NCBI GenBank assembly: GCA_903889895.1
Contig: CAISYZ010000143.1
Coordinates: 1 to 51,139, forward strand
Length of the DNA: 51,139 bases
Origin: an uncultured Verrucomicrobia subdivision 3 bacterium
GTDB taxonomy: Bacteria; Verrucomicrobiota; Verrucomicrobiia; Limisphaerales; UBA11358
Direction of reading: 5' to 3'
Below the pieces are notes generated by a model that was given only the letters and a program-made list of their open reading frames with translations, made no database searches and was not told where the DNA came from. Position numbers and translations under genes: made by a program. This document shows, piece after piece, positions 1 to 8,084 of the stretch. How positions within the stretch are numbered: the stretch's first letter is position 1; every line of letters starts with the position of its first letter.

Positions 1-148
1 ACCATTTTACAGATTTTGAGCCTCACGCTCTTTGAGAAAATGCCCATTTCACAGGCGCTTGCTCAACTTCCACCCACCACACAACCGCCAGACACCGAAA
101 ACCATCAATGTTTACTGGGTTTCTAAACCGGACAGCAGTGTTAAATTT

Positions 149-838
149 ATGTGGTTCGACTGGAAATATCTCGTGTTTGTGATGCTGCCCGGCCTGCTTA
201 TTGGCCTCTGGGCGCAGATGCGTTTGCACGCTGCCTTTGGTAAATATAGTCAGGTGCCGGTGGAATCCGGCATGACCGGCGCGGAAGCCGCCCGGCGCAT
301 CCTTGACGCCGCCGGCCTGACTGACGTGCCGGTGGAGGAAGTCGAAGGCCATTTGAGCGATCATTACGACCCGACGAAGCGCGCGTTGTTTTTGTCATCG
401 GATAATTTTCATGGCAATTCCGTCGCGGCTGTCGGCGTGGCGGCGCATGAGTCTGGCCACGCGCTGCAGCATCAGGCGGCTTACGCCATGCTCAACCTGC
501 GAATGGCGCTGGTGCCCATCACGCAATTCGCGAGCACCATCTACGGCGGCATTTTGCTGGTCGGCTGGATTATGGGCATGATGAAAATCATGCTGCCTGT
601 CATCATCGTCGTTTTCGCCATCATCACTTTGTTCCAGCTCATCACGCTGCCGGTGGAATACGACGCCAGCGCGCGCGCCAAGGAACAGCTTTTCCGGCTC
701 GGCCTCGTGCGCGAGAGTGAACGCGCCGGGGTGGCGAAGGTTTTGGACGCCGCCGCGCTGACCTACGTCGCCGCGCTGGTCAGCTCGATGTTGACGCTGC
801 TGTATTATATTTCCGCCGCGCGCGACAACCGGAGCTGA
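149..838 (+). CDS. YugP-family membrane zinc metallopeptidase
   Basis: A 229-residue membrane-bound zinc peptidase of the YugP (Zn_peptidase_2) family; substrates of this family are poorly known. The start at 149 is chosen because the protein then opens with MWFDWKYLVFVML, the usual first membrane helix; the open frame reaches back to position 32, but those 39 residues look non-conserved. The zinc motif HESGHALQH lies at residues 100-108 (HExxH plus a third His), preceded by the family's TGAEAARRIL and DHYDPTKRAL segments (about 43-52 and 71-80). Two or more hydrophobic stretches follow between about residues 130 and 170, and a last one sits near the C terminus. It stands alone, 48 bases before the sigma-factor gene. 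The family call is firm, the physiological role is not. Confidence 0.85.
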   Translation: MWFDWKYLVFVMLPGLLIGLWAQMRLHAAFGKYSQVPVESGMTGAEAARRILDAAGLTDVPVEEVEGHLSDHYDPTKRALFLSSDNFHGNSVAAVGVAAHESGHALQHQAAYAMLNLRMALVPITQFASTIYGGILLVGWIMGMMKIMLPVIIVVFAIITLFQLITLPVEYDASARAKEQLFRLGLVRESERAGVAKVLDAAALTYVAALVSSMLTLLYYISAARDNRS

Positions 839-886
839 TGTTATTTGCTTGCCGCCACGCCGTGAACGCTTAATTTTTGCGAACTC

Positions 887-1903
887 ATGGCGACCAAGAA
901 AATCCTACGCAAGCCCAAGCCGGTGAAACGGCAAAAGAAAGTTTCCCCGCCGGCCAAAAAAACATCGGTCGCGCCCGCTCCCACGCCCATCGCCGTGCCG
1001 GTGGATGCGCCCATCAAGTCGCCCGCCGAGGGAGACACCACCGCGTTCCTCCGCCGCGAAGTTGAGCGGCAGGATGGCGAAAGCGCCATCAAGCTTTACC
1101 TCCGCGAAATCGGCCTGGTCAAACTCCTCACGCCGCAGGAGGAGATTGAACTCGCCGCGCGCATCAAGAAGGGTGACAAGAAAGCGCGCGAGCACATGAT
1201 CAAGGCCAACCTCCGTCTCGTTGTGAAAATCGCGCGCGACTACGATGGGATTGGACTGCCGCTGCTGGATTTGATTTCCGAGGGCAACATCGGTTTGATG
1301 AAAGCCGTCGAGCGTTTCGACCCGGCGAAGGGCGGCAAACTTTCGACTTACGGTTCGTGGTGGATCAAGCAGTCCATCAAACGCGCGCTGGCAAACCAGT
1401 CCAAGACTATCCGGTTGCCGGTGCATCTCGTGGACAAGATTTCCAAGATGCGCCGCATGGCGATGAAGATGCAGGAGGATCTGGGCCGCGAACCGACCGA
1501 CGAGGAATTGGCCGCCGAACTGGGCACCACGGCCGCGCGCGTCGCCATGATGCGCACCGCGTCCATCCGGCCCGCGTCGCTGGATGCGCCGGTGGGCGAA
1601 GATGATTCCAATAGTTATTCTGAAATCGTCGAGGACGAGCGCGCCGTCAACCCTTACGACGAGTTGGAAGACAAGACTGTCACCGGCATGTTGCAGGACA
1701 TGGTCAAGCATCTCGACAACCGCGAGGCGACGATTTTGCGCTACCGCTTTGGTCTCGACGGCGGGAATGAAAAAACTTTGGAAGAGGTTGGGGAAAAATT
1801 CGGCGTCACCCGCGAACGCGTGCGCCAGATTCAGAATCTCGCTTTGCGCAAGCTGCGTAAAATGATCGAAAAACTCGAAAAGACCAAACACAAGGAAGAT
1901 TGA
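887..1903 (+). CDS. RpoD-like sigma-70 factor
   Basis: RNA polymerase sigma factor, 338 residues, of the primary/primary-like sigma-70 class. The first 60 residues are Lys/Pro-rich without recognisable structure, and there is no large region 1.1. Region 1.2 begins near IKLYLREIGLVKLL, region 2 carries NLRLVVKIARDY and the promoter-melting segment STYGSWWIKQSIKRAL, region 3 follows IRLPVH, and region 4 ends with the helix-turn-helix TLEEVGEKFGVTRERVRQI. The conserved STYATWWIRQAI of typical RpoD is STYGSWWIKQSI here, so a group 2 (RpoS-like) role is possible. The next gene, apt, starts 3 bases after the stop, so both are probably co-transcribed. Whether this is the main sigma factor cannot be decided without the rest of the genome. 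Confidence 0.9.
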   Translation: MATKKILRKPKPVKRQKKVSPPAKKTSVAPAPTPIAVPVDAPIKSPAEGDTTAFLRREVERQDGESAIKLYLREIGLVKLLTPQEEIELAARIKKGDKKAREHMIKANLRLVVKIARDYDGIGLPLLDLISEGNIGLMKAVERFDPAKGGKLSTYGSWWIKQSIKRALANQSKTIRLPVHLVDKISKMRRMAMKMQEDLGREPTDEELAAELGTTAARVAMMRTASIRPASLDAPVGEDDSNSYSEIVEDERAVNPYDELEDKTVTGMLQDMVKHLDNREATILRYRFGLDGGNEKTLEEVGEKFGVTRERVRQIQNLALRKLRKMIEKLEKTKHKED

Positions 1904-1906
1904 AAC

Positions 1907-2440
1907 ATGCCGTCCACCGTCACCGCCGCCCAGATTGCTGCCGCCATCCGTAACGTTTCGGATTTTCCCAAGCCGGGCATCCAGTTCAAAGACATCACGC
2001 CGGTGCTCGCCGATGCGCGGCTGTTTGCCGGCGCGATTGAGTTGCTCACCGCCAAATTTTCTCCCGGCAGTGTGGATGCCGTCGTGGGCATTGACGCGCG
2101 CGGTTTCATTTTTGCCGCTGCTGCTGCGACGCGGCTGAAGGCGGGCTTTGTGCCCGTGCGCAAAAAAGGCAAGCTGCCATTCACTACTATCGAGCAAGAT
2201 TACGCGCTGGAATACGGGCACGCCACCGTGGCGATGCACACCGATGCGCTCAAGCCCGGCGCGCGCGTGCTGCTGATTGACGACTTGCTCGCCACAGGCG
2301 GCACGTCCGCCGCTGCCGTCGCTTTGGTGCAGAAACTTGGCGGCACGATTCTCGAAGCCAGCTTCCTCATCGAGCTTAAATTTCTGGATGGACGCAAGCA
2401 GTTGCCCGGCATTCCCGTGCGCTCACTGGTCAGCTACTGA
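1907..2440 (+). CDS. apt: adenine phosphoribosyltransferase
   Basis: Purine salvage enzyme that joins adenine to PRPP to give AMP, cytosolic. The 177 residues match the usual 170-180. The N-terminal segment IRNVSDFPKPGIQFKDITPVL is typical of Apt, followed by VVGIDARGFIF and the PRPP-binding loop VLLIDDLLATGGTSAAA (about residues 122-138), with the two acidic residues and the TGGT turn intact. The ATG sits 3 bases after the sigma-factor stop, indicating an operon with it. Nothing unusual was seen. Confidence 0.95.
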   Translation: MPSTVTAAQIAAAIRNVSDFPKPGIQFKDITPVLADARLFAGAIELLTAKFSPGSVDAVVGIDARGFIFAAAAATRLKAGFVPVRKKGKLPFTTIEQDYALEYGHATVAMHTDALKPGARVLLIDDLLATGGTSAAAVALVQKLGGTILEASFLIELKFLDGRKQLPGIPVRSLVSY

Positions 2441-2487
2441 CGCGCAAGGAGTTTCCCTCCGGCGCGTTTCCACCTACACTCGCGGTC

Positions 2488-3174
2488 ATGGACTGGCTGC
2501 TCCAAACTGACACCGAACTGTTCCGTTATTTCAACGGCGGTTTCGTCAATCCCGTGTTCGACTGGCTGATGCCCGTCTTGAGCGGTTATCACGTTCCGTG
2601 GCTTGCCGCCGTCATCATCAGCGTGCCGGTTTTACTTTGGTTTGGATCGGCGCGGCTCCGCGTTTGTCTCGCGCTGATGGTGCTGGTGGTTGCGCTCGGC
2701 GACCCGCTGGTCATCGGCACCGTCAAGGACAGCGTGCAGCGCCCGCGTCCGTTCGTCGTGCTCAAAGACGCGCGCGTCTATGTGCCACAACTCCGTCGCT
2801 TCGATACCAAGGGTATCGGCTATGTCGCGCCGCAGCTTGACGGCAATCTGCCCGCCGGCGCAAACCGCCATAGTTTTCCCTCCGCGCATTCCGCCAACTG
2901 GTTTGCGATGGCCACCGTCGCCTTCCTGTTTTACCGGCGCAGCGCGTTCTGGTTGGTGCCGCTAGCGGCGCTGGTGGCGTTCTCTCGAGTCTATAACGGT
3001 GTGCATTATCCCGGCGACATTACGGCGGGCGCCATCCTCGGTGCGGGCTACGCCGTCGCGCTGGTGGTGCTGCTGCAAATGCTGTGGAATGGACTCGGCA
3101 AAAAATATTTCCCCAAAGCCTTTGCCCGTCTGCCGAACCTCCTGCAGCCCGAAGCCAAGCCGGTGAAAAAATAA
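2488..3174 (+). CDS. PAP2-family membrane phosphatase
   Basis: Integral membrane acid phosphatase of the PAP2 superfamily, 228 residues; relatives dephosphorylate undecaprenyl diphosphate or other lipid phosphates at the outer face of the inner membrane. All three active-site motifs are present: K80-x6-R87-P88 (KDSVQRPRP), P131-S-A-H134 (PSAH for the usual PSGH) and S166-R-x5-H173-x3-D177. Hydrophobic segments lie around residues 36-52, 57-78, 137-150, 153-166 and 179-198. It abuts the OGG1-like gene: the stop ends at 3174 and the next ATG begins at 3175. The substrate cannot be told from sequence. Confidence 0.88.
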   Translation: MDWLLQTDTELFRYFNGGFVNPVFDWLMPVLSGYHVPWLAAVIISVPVLLWFGSARLRVCLALMVLVVALGDPLVIGTVKDSVQRPRPFVVLKDARVYVPQLRRFDTKGIGYVAPQLDGNLPAGANRHSFPSAHSANWFAMATVAFLFYRRSAFWLVPLAALVAFSRVYNGVHYPGDITAGAILGAGYAVALVVLLQMLWNGLGKKYFPKAFARLPNLLQPEAKPVKK

Positions 3175-4035
3175 ATGGCCGCCGCCGAAATCTTCCTGCC
3201 GGTCTCAGATTACGATCTGGCCGCCACGCTGGACTCCGGTCAGGTTTTTCGCTGGCGACAAAATGGCGAGTATTGGCACGGCGTCCTAGGCAGACATTGT
3301 CTGACACTCACGCAAACGGACGGCGGTATTCATGCTCGCGCCGCTGCGCGCGTGTCGGACTGGCAGTTCCTCAAGGAATTTCTCCAGGCCGACGTGGTGC
3401 TCGCGGACATCCTGAAAACTTTTCCCGACGACGAGCCAATGCGCGCCGCCGTCGCCGCCTGTCGCGGGCTACGGCTGCTGCGGCAGGAACCGTGGGAATG
3501 TCTGGCGTCGTTCATCCTTTCTTCGACGAAACAGATTGTCCAGATCCGCCAGATTGTCAGCCTGCTTTGCGAGCGGTTCGGCGAACGGCTAGCACCGCAC
3601 CTAAATTTTTCAAACGGCATAGGATATTCCTTTCCTACTCCTGAAAAAATTGCCAGCACGGATGAAGCTCAATTGCGTGCGTGCAAGATGGGTTTCCGCG
3701 CGCCGAGCCTGTTGAATGCAGCGCGGCAGATTGCGGAGGGCAAGCTTGACTTGGAAAAAATCCGCGCGCTGGACTACGCCGCCGCCCGCGCCGAGCTGAT
3801 GACGCTGCGCGGCGTCGGCGGGAAGATTGCCGACTGCGTGCTGCTGTTCGGCTACGGCTTCGACACGGCGTTTCCGGTGGATGTGTGGATAGAGCGTGCT
3901 TTGCAGGAACTCTATTTTCCCAAGCGCCGCGCCAGCGAGCAGCGGCTGCGGAAATTTGCCGACACGCATTTCGGTCCGCACGCCGGCTACGCGCAGCAGT
4001 ATCTTTTTCATTACATGCGGATGAGATTGAAATAA
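3175..4035 (+). CDS. OGG1-type 8-oxoguanine DNA glycosylase
   Basis: Base-excision repair glycosylase/lyase of the OGG1 branch of the HhH-GPD superfamily, 286 residues. The N-terminal OGG domain shows LDSGQVFRW (19-27), the counterpart of the LxxGQxFRW motif of eukaryotic OGG1. The helix-hairpin-helix LRGVGGKIADC (211-221) holds the expected catalytic lysine K217, and D236 in FPVDVW is the catalytic aspartate. SFILSSTKQIVQIRQIV (112-128) replaces the SSNNNI segment of human OGG1. Oxidised guanine as substrate is inferred from the family. OGG1-like enzymes are less usual in bacteria than MutM. It directly follows the PAP2 gene without a gap. Confidence 0.88.
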   Translation: MAAAEIFLPVSDYDLAATLDSGQVFRWRQNGEYWHGVLGRHCLTLTQTDGGIHARAAARVSDWQFLKEFLQADVVLADILKTFPDDEPMRAAVAACRGLRLLRQEPWECLASFILSSTKQIVQIRQIVSLLCERFGERLAPHLNFSNGIGYSFPTPEKIASTDEAQLRACKMGFRAPSLLNAARQIAEGKLDLEKIRALDYAAARAELMTLRGVGGKIADCVLLFGYGFDTAFPVDVWIERALQELYFPKRRASEQRLRKFADTHFGPHAGYAQQYLFHYMRMRLK

Positions 4036-4053
4036 GATTTTGCACAAAACTAA

Positions 4054-4809
4054 ATGAAAATAGACACCCTGCTTTCGCCTTTGGAATTGCCCGCGCTCGC
4101 TCATCGGGATTTACGCGGCACAGTTTGCGTGGTCTTCGATATTCTTCGGGCGACCAGCACCTTTGTCACCGCCTTGCACAATGGCGCCGCTCAAATCATT
4201 CCCGTCAGCGAAATCCCCGAGGCCGTGGCGCTAAGGAAAAATAATCCCCATTTTCTGCTCGCCGGCGAACGCGACGGCGTCCGAATCCGCGCCGCGTTGT
4301 CTGGTGGTCCGGACTTTGATTTCGGCAATTCACCGCGGGAATTCCGCGCGGAAAAAGTGCGCGGTCAAACCGTTGTCAGCACCACCACGAACGGAACCCG
4401 GGCGTTGCGGGCGTGTGCCGCAGCCAAGCTGGTGTTGGCGGGATCGTTCTTGAATCTGCTAGCCACGGCGGAATACCTGGCGGCGCAAAAGCCGGCGGAA
4501 ATCTTGATTGTTTGCGCCGGCACCGGGAACGACGTGGCAGACGAAGATGTGCTAGCGGCGGGAGCCTTGGCGAAATTATTGATGGCTCGTAATGTCGCTC
4601 GCCCCAGCTTGATGCCGGCAACGGAAACCGCTTTGAATCTCTGGCAAGCGGCCAAGCTGGATTTGTTTTACGCCCTGAGCCTCGCGAAAAATGGGCGGCG
4701 GCTGCTGGCGTTGCCAGACTTGCGCGACGACGTGGCGTTCTGCGCGCAGCGGGATGTATTTAATCTCGTCACGGCGATGTCGCCGGACGGAGCATTGCGG
4801 CGACTCTAG
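4054..4809 (+). CDS. comB: 2-phosphosulfolactate phosphatase family (ComB-like)
   Basis: A 251-residue homologue of ComB, which hydrolyses 2-phosphosulfolactate to sulfolactate in coenzyme M synthesis in archaea. Seen here are VVFDILRATSTFVTAL (about 27-42), LAGERDGVRI, FGNSPREF and STTTNGTRALRAC (about 108-120), all hallmarks of the family. Many bacteria without coenzyme M carry ComB-like proteins, so the physiological substrate is uncertain; no other coenzyme M gene is in the window. The stop codon overlaps that of the convergent transglycosylase gene in the tetranucleotide CTAG at 4806-4809, leaving no room for a terminator. Confidence 0.85.
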   Translation: MKIDTLLSPLELPALAHRDLRGTVCVVFDILRATSTFVTALHNGAAQIIPVSEIPEAVALRKNNPHFLLAGERDGVRIRAALSGGPDFDFGNSPREFRAEKVRGQTVVSTTTNGTRALRACAAAKLVLAGSFLNLLATAEYLAAQKPAEILIVCAGTGNDVADEDVLAAGALAKLLMARNVARPSLMPATETALNLWQAAKLDLFYALSLAKNGRRLLALPDLRDDVAFCAQRDVFNLVTAMSPDGALRRL

Positions 4810-5765
4810 GCGGTTTTCAATTTTTCCAGCGCCGCGCCCTCGCGGTGCGCGATGGTCGCCTCCACTTTGGGGACATACAGCTGGGTTTCTGCGGGCAGAT
4901 ACGGGGCAATTTCTTCATAACTGGTCGTGTGATGCCGTTTCAGCAGACGTTGCACAGTGCCTTCACCGCAGTTGTAGGCCGCCACTGCCAGCCGCCAGTC
5001 GCCGAACGTGCCATGCAACTGCCGCAGATAACGGGCGGCGGCGCGGGCGGCGGGTTCAGCCTGTTTCCGCTGGTCGAACGGGAACAGGCTCAGGCCAAGA
5101 TTCTTCGCGGTCGCGGGCATGAGCTGGAACATTCCGACCGCACCCGCCGGACTCCGGGCGCGCGCGGTGAAGCCGGATTCCACCTCGGCCAGCCACACGA
5201 GTTCCGTGGGCACACCTTCAGCGGCGAAAATTGCCTTCAGGTCCGGCACGAATCGTTTCGCGGACGCCGGCCACGGACGCGGCGAAACTTTCTTGATCCA
5301 GATTTTCTGCTCGGCGGCGAACGAAGGATTCACCGTGCGCGGCGGAAAATTGGTTCCCGGCGGTGGCGGGAGATTCTTGAGTTCTTCCGCCGCATCAAAA
5401 TAATCCAGCCGCGCCCGCAACCACGCGGCGTATTGCTGCGTCTCATCGTGCGCGTCGAGCAAGGGCAGCACGGTGTTGGCCGCGTCCTTCAACTGCGCGA
5501 CGTCCACGACGGAGTCGCCCTCAAGGTAAGTCTGAAATTTTTTCAGGAAGTCCGCCACCTTGTCGCGGTCAACGTCCTGCAATGCCTTGAGGACATTGTC
5601 GTCGAGGTTTTCCTGCGCAAACTGGGTCGCGGTATTCATGACCGCGTCCACGTCCACCTCGCCGAGATCGAAGGCGGGCGCATTGGTCTGTGCGTGCGCC
5701 AGCCCGCCGGCGACGGCGAGCGCGAAGAGCAGGGCAGGGAATCTCACGCGGTCAGGATAAAGCAA
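4806..5765 (-). CDS. secreted lytic transglycosylase (SLT domain)
   Basis: Periplasmic peptidoglycan-cleaving enzyme of the Slt/MltD type, 319 residues. It starts with a signal peptide (basic start, hydrophobic 10-23, likely cut after AHA at 23-25). A helical region (about 30-135) precedes the SLT domain: catalytic glutamate E196 in AEVESGF, the GMFQLMP motif (211-217) and AYNCG (263-267). No LysM repeats follow, unlike full MltD. It is transcribed away from the HemX-like gene, with 97 bases between their starts, and convergent with comB. Its cell-wall role follows from the family. Confidence 0.88.
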   Translation of the reverse strand: MLYPDRVRFPALLFALAVAGGLAHAQTNAPAFDLGEVDVDAVMNTATQFAQENLDDNVLKALQDVDRDKVADFLKKFQTYLEGDSVVDVAQLKDAANTVLPLLDAHDETQQYAAWLRARLDYFDAAEELKNLPPPPGTNFPPRTVNPSFAAEQKIWIKKVSPRPWPASAKRFVPDLKAIFAAEGVPTELVWLAEVESGFTARARSPAGAVGMFQLMPATAKNLGLSLFPFDQRKQAEPAARAAARYLRQLHGTFGDWRLAVAAYNCGEGTVQRLLKRHHTTSYEEIAPYLPAETQLYVPKVEATIAHREGAALEKLKTA

Positions 5766-5862
5766 AGCTGCTGGAGTTCAAATGCGGACGAACGTCCTGT
5801 ATTGCTGGCACCGGCGTGCAATTGCCGCTTGCACATAGCCTCAACCGTTTTAATCTGTCGGC

Positions 5863-6681
5863 ATGGCTTGGTTCACAGACCGGAATTGCTTTTTGCTCGC
5901 CGTGACATTTTACGGTTTGAGCACAATTTACTCGGTTTTCCTCTGGCGCAAAGGCTTCCGGCGTGATGACTGGGCAAACTATCTTCTGCTCGCGGGCGGC
6001 GTGGCCCTGCACACTTTCGCCATGCTTAAGCGCGGACTGACGCTGCACAGCTGCCCCGTCAACAATCTTTACGAAGCGACGACGTTTCTCCTGTGGGCGC
6101 TCGGCCTCGCCTCGCTGGTGTATGCGCTACTGCCGAAATTCAAATTCATCTGCGCCTTTGCCGCGCCGGTGCTGTTCACCGTCGGCGTGTTCGCCCTTAT
6201 GCCGTCGCTCGACCCGCCGCACGGGCCGAAGCCGGAATTTTCCGGCGCGCTGCGCAGCCTGCACGCGGCGACCATCCTGCAGGCCTACGGCGCGTTTGGC
6301 CTCGCGGCGGTGGCGGCGGTGATGTTTCTGGTGCAGCAACACGATTTGAAATTCCACAAGCTCCGTGCGCTGCTGTCATTTCTGCCGTCCATCCAGCGGC
6401 TCGAAGTCATCACCACGCGGCTGGTGGTGGTTGGCTTCATATTGCTGACCATCGGCCTCGTGGCCGGCTCGCAACTGCCGCGCAAGGACGGCGCGAGTTA
6501 TTTTGCAGATGCTAAGGTCATCTGGTCCGCGCTCCTCTGGCTGATCTATTTGGAAATGCTCGTCGCGCACAAATTTTTCGGCCGGCCGGCGCGGCGCTTT
6601 GCCCTCGGCGTCATCGTTGCCTTCACGTTTCTGCTGCTGACCTTCGGCATCACTAATCACTTCTCCGTCCTGCACAATTAA
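5863..6681 (+). CDS. HemX/CcsA-like cytochrome c assembly membrane protein
   Basis: Polytopic membrane protein of the CcmC/CcsA/HemX superfamily, 272 residues with about eight hydrophobic helices. The segment CPVNNLYEATTFLLWALG (about 64-81) corresponds to the conserved loop of CcsA/HemX proteins, and histidines in HTFAML, HKL and the C-terminal TNHFSVLHN could contact heme. Such proteins handle heme for cytochrome c maturation or affect GluTR levels (HemX). It lies directly before hemA with no gap (stop 6679-6681, next ATG 6682), the same pairing as hemX/hemA in Gram-positive bacteria but in reverse order. It probably serves the many c-type hemes encoded downstream; that is inference. Confidence 0.8.
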   Translation: MAWFTDRNCFLLAVTFYGLSTIYSVFLWRKGFRRDDWANYLLLAGGVALHTFAMLKRGLTLHSCPVNNLYEATTFLLWALGLASLVYALLPKFKFICAFAAPVLFTVGVFALMPSLDPPHGPKPEFSGALRSLHAATILQAYGAFGLAAVAAVMFLVQQHDLKFHKLRALLSFLPSIQRLEVITTRLVVVGFILLTIGLVAGSQLPRKDGASYFADAKVIWSALLWLIYLEMLVAHKFFGRPARRFALGVIVAFTFLLLTFGITNHFSVLHN

Positions 6682-7725
6682 ATGAGCGTCGTCGTCATCG
6701 GTCTGAGCCATCGCTCCGCGCCCGTGGAATTGCGGGAGCGCTTCGCGTTCGTCGAAAGCCGGATTCCGGATGCGCTGCAGCAACTCCGCGACGCCGGCCT
6801 CATCACGGAAGGCGTGGTGCTTTCCACCTGCAACCGCGTTGAAATCTACGCCGCTACTGCATTCGCGCCGGACGACGCCTTTTTCGCCCGCGTGAAACAG
6901 TTTTTCATCGCGCATCACGCCTATGACGGCAAGCTGGGCGACGAGCTTTACACTTTTGCCGAGCCGCACAGCCTGCAGCATCTGTTCAAGGTCGCGGCCG
7001 GCCTGGATTCCATGGTTATCGGCGAGACGGAAATCTTCGGCCAGCTCAAGAAAGCTTACGATCTGGCGTTTTCTCACAAGCACACCGGCGCGCGGCTGAA
7101 CAAGGCCTTTCAGCGCGCCTTCAATGTCGCCAAGCACATCCGCACCGCGACGAACATCCAGCGCGGTAGCGTGTCCGTGATGTCAGCCGCGGTGGAACTG
7201 GCCGAGAAAATTTTCAGCACGCTCGCCGAACACGAAGTTCTCGTCATCGGTGCCGGCGAAACCAGCGAGAAAACCGCGCGCGCTCTCCAATCCCGCGGCG
7301 TGAAAAAGATCACCGTCACGAACCGCTCGCCCGAACGCGCGCAGACCCTGGCGGTCGAGCTGGGCGCGGGCGCCGGCACGGTGCCGTTTGAGCAATGGCC
7401 GGAAGTGTTTGAGCGCATCGACATCGCCGTGAGCAGCACGGCGGCGACGTCGCACATCCTCGACCGCGCCAAGCTGGAGCCGCTAATGCGCCGGCGCCGG
7501 AACCGCCCGCTGCTGCTTATCGACATCGCCGTGCCGCGCGACATCGACCCGGCTGTGAGCGAGCTGGACAACGTCTATCTCTACAACGTGGACGACCTCA
7601 AAGCCATTGCCGACGAATACCTCAAGCTGCGCCACGAAGAGCTAGACCGATGCAACGAAATCATCGCCGGGAAAGTTGCCGCGCTGCTGGCGGCGAACAA
7701 TCATTCCGCCGCCGGCGCGAGCTGA
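6682..7725 (+). CDS. hemA: glutamyl-tRNA reductase, short form
   Basis: First committed enzyme of C5 tetrapyrrole synthesis: reduces glutamyl-tRNA with NADPH to glutamate-1-semialdehyde. The N-terminal catalytic domain shows GLSHRSAPVELRER (7-20), the nucleophilic cysteine C50 in LSTCNRVE, and GLDSMVIGETEIFGQ. The NADPH domain contains VLVIGAGETSEKTA and the later VDIAVPRDIDP-type segment. The protein is only 347 residues against about 415-450 in most bacteria and stops shortly after the spinal helix, so the C-terminal dimerisation domain appears to be missing. No continuing frame was seen downstream. Co-transcribed with the preceding HemX-like gene. Confidence 0.92.
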   Translation: MSVVVIGLSHRSAPVELRERFAFVESRIPDALQQLRDAGLITEGVVLSTCNRVEIYAATAFAPDDAFFARVKQFFIAHHAYDGKLGDELYTFAEPHSLQHLFKVAAGLDSMVIGETEIFGQLKKAYDLAFSHKHTGARLNKAFQRAFNVAKHIRTATNIQRGSVSVMSAAVELAEKIFSTLAEHEVLVIGAGETSEKTARALQSRGVKKITVTNRSPERAQTLAVELGAGAGTVPFEQWPEVFERIDIAVSSTAATSHILDRAKLEPLMRRRRNRPLLLIDIAVPRDIDPAVSELDNVYLYNVDDLKAIADEYLKLRHEELDRCNEIIAGKVAALLAANNHSAAGAS

Positions 7726-8084
7726 GTTTGGTGCAGAGTTTAGACAGATGCGTGGGCAGCTAAAACAGCTAAAATTGAGCACGCCCTGACTTCTTGGCAG
7801 TGGTTATTGGTTTACATTAATGGAACATTGAATGAGCTGGTCGTGTTATTGCCTCGGCTCTAGGTTTGCGGCCACATTAGCACTAACGGAATCAACGTGA
7901 AGATTTTTTCTCTCGCCGTTTTCTTCTACGTGAGGTGGGTAGTTTTTTGCTATGCGCCGCTCCTCAAGTGAAATTTTTCACAAACTTTTCTTGCGAAGCG
8001 GGATTCGAGTTGTTAAAACATCGCCTCGATTTTGTAGTTAGGAAAACAACTTTTAACTGGTAGCGGATTTAATTTTAGAACGCA
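7726..8084. other. intergenic region upstream of the complex III operon
   Basis: A gap of 359 bases, markedly more AT-rich than the genes on either side, with no credible reading frame. It must carry the promoter of the act operon. The clearest element is the GTGA-N6-TCAC palindrome at 7968-7981. Runs of T (7943-7948) and an AT-rich stretch (8040-8080) precede the start. No Shine-Dalgarno sequence is evident before the GTG start at 8085, and no convincing terminator for hemA was found. Confidence 0.6.
7968..7981. promoter_or_regulatory. CRP/FNR-like palindrome
   Basis: The sequence reads GTGA-AATTTT-TCAC, a perfect inverted repeat with the half-site and 6-base spacing of CRP/FNR-superfamily operators. 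It is 103 bases upstream of actA, in the only promoter-sized gap before the respiratory operon. Regulation by a CRP/FNR-type factor is an inference from the shape of the site; no such regulator gene is in the window. A related site with longer arms occurs at 50878-50897. Confidence 0.4.

Noticed and set aside
905..2239. Minus-strand open frame of 444 residues opposite the sigma factor and apt
   Set aside because: His/Arg-rich shadow; both plus-strand genes are unmistakable.
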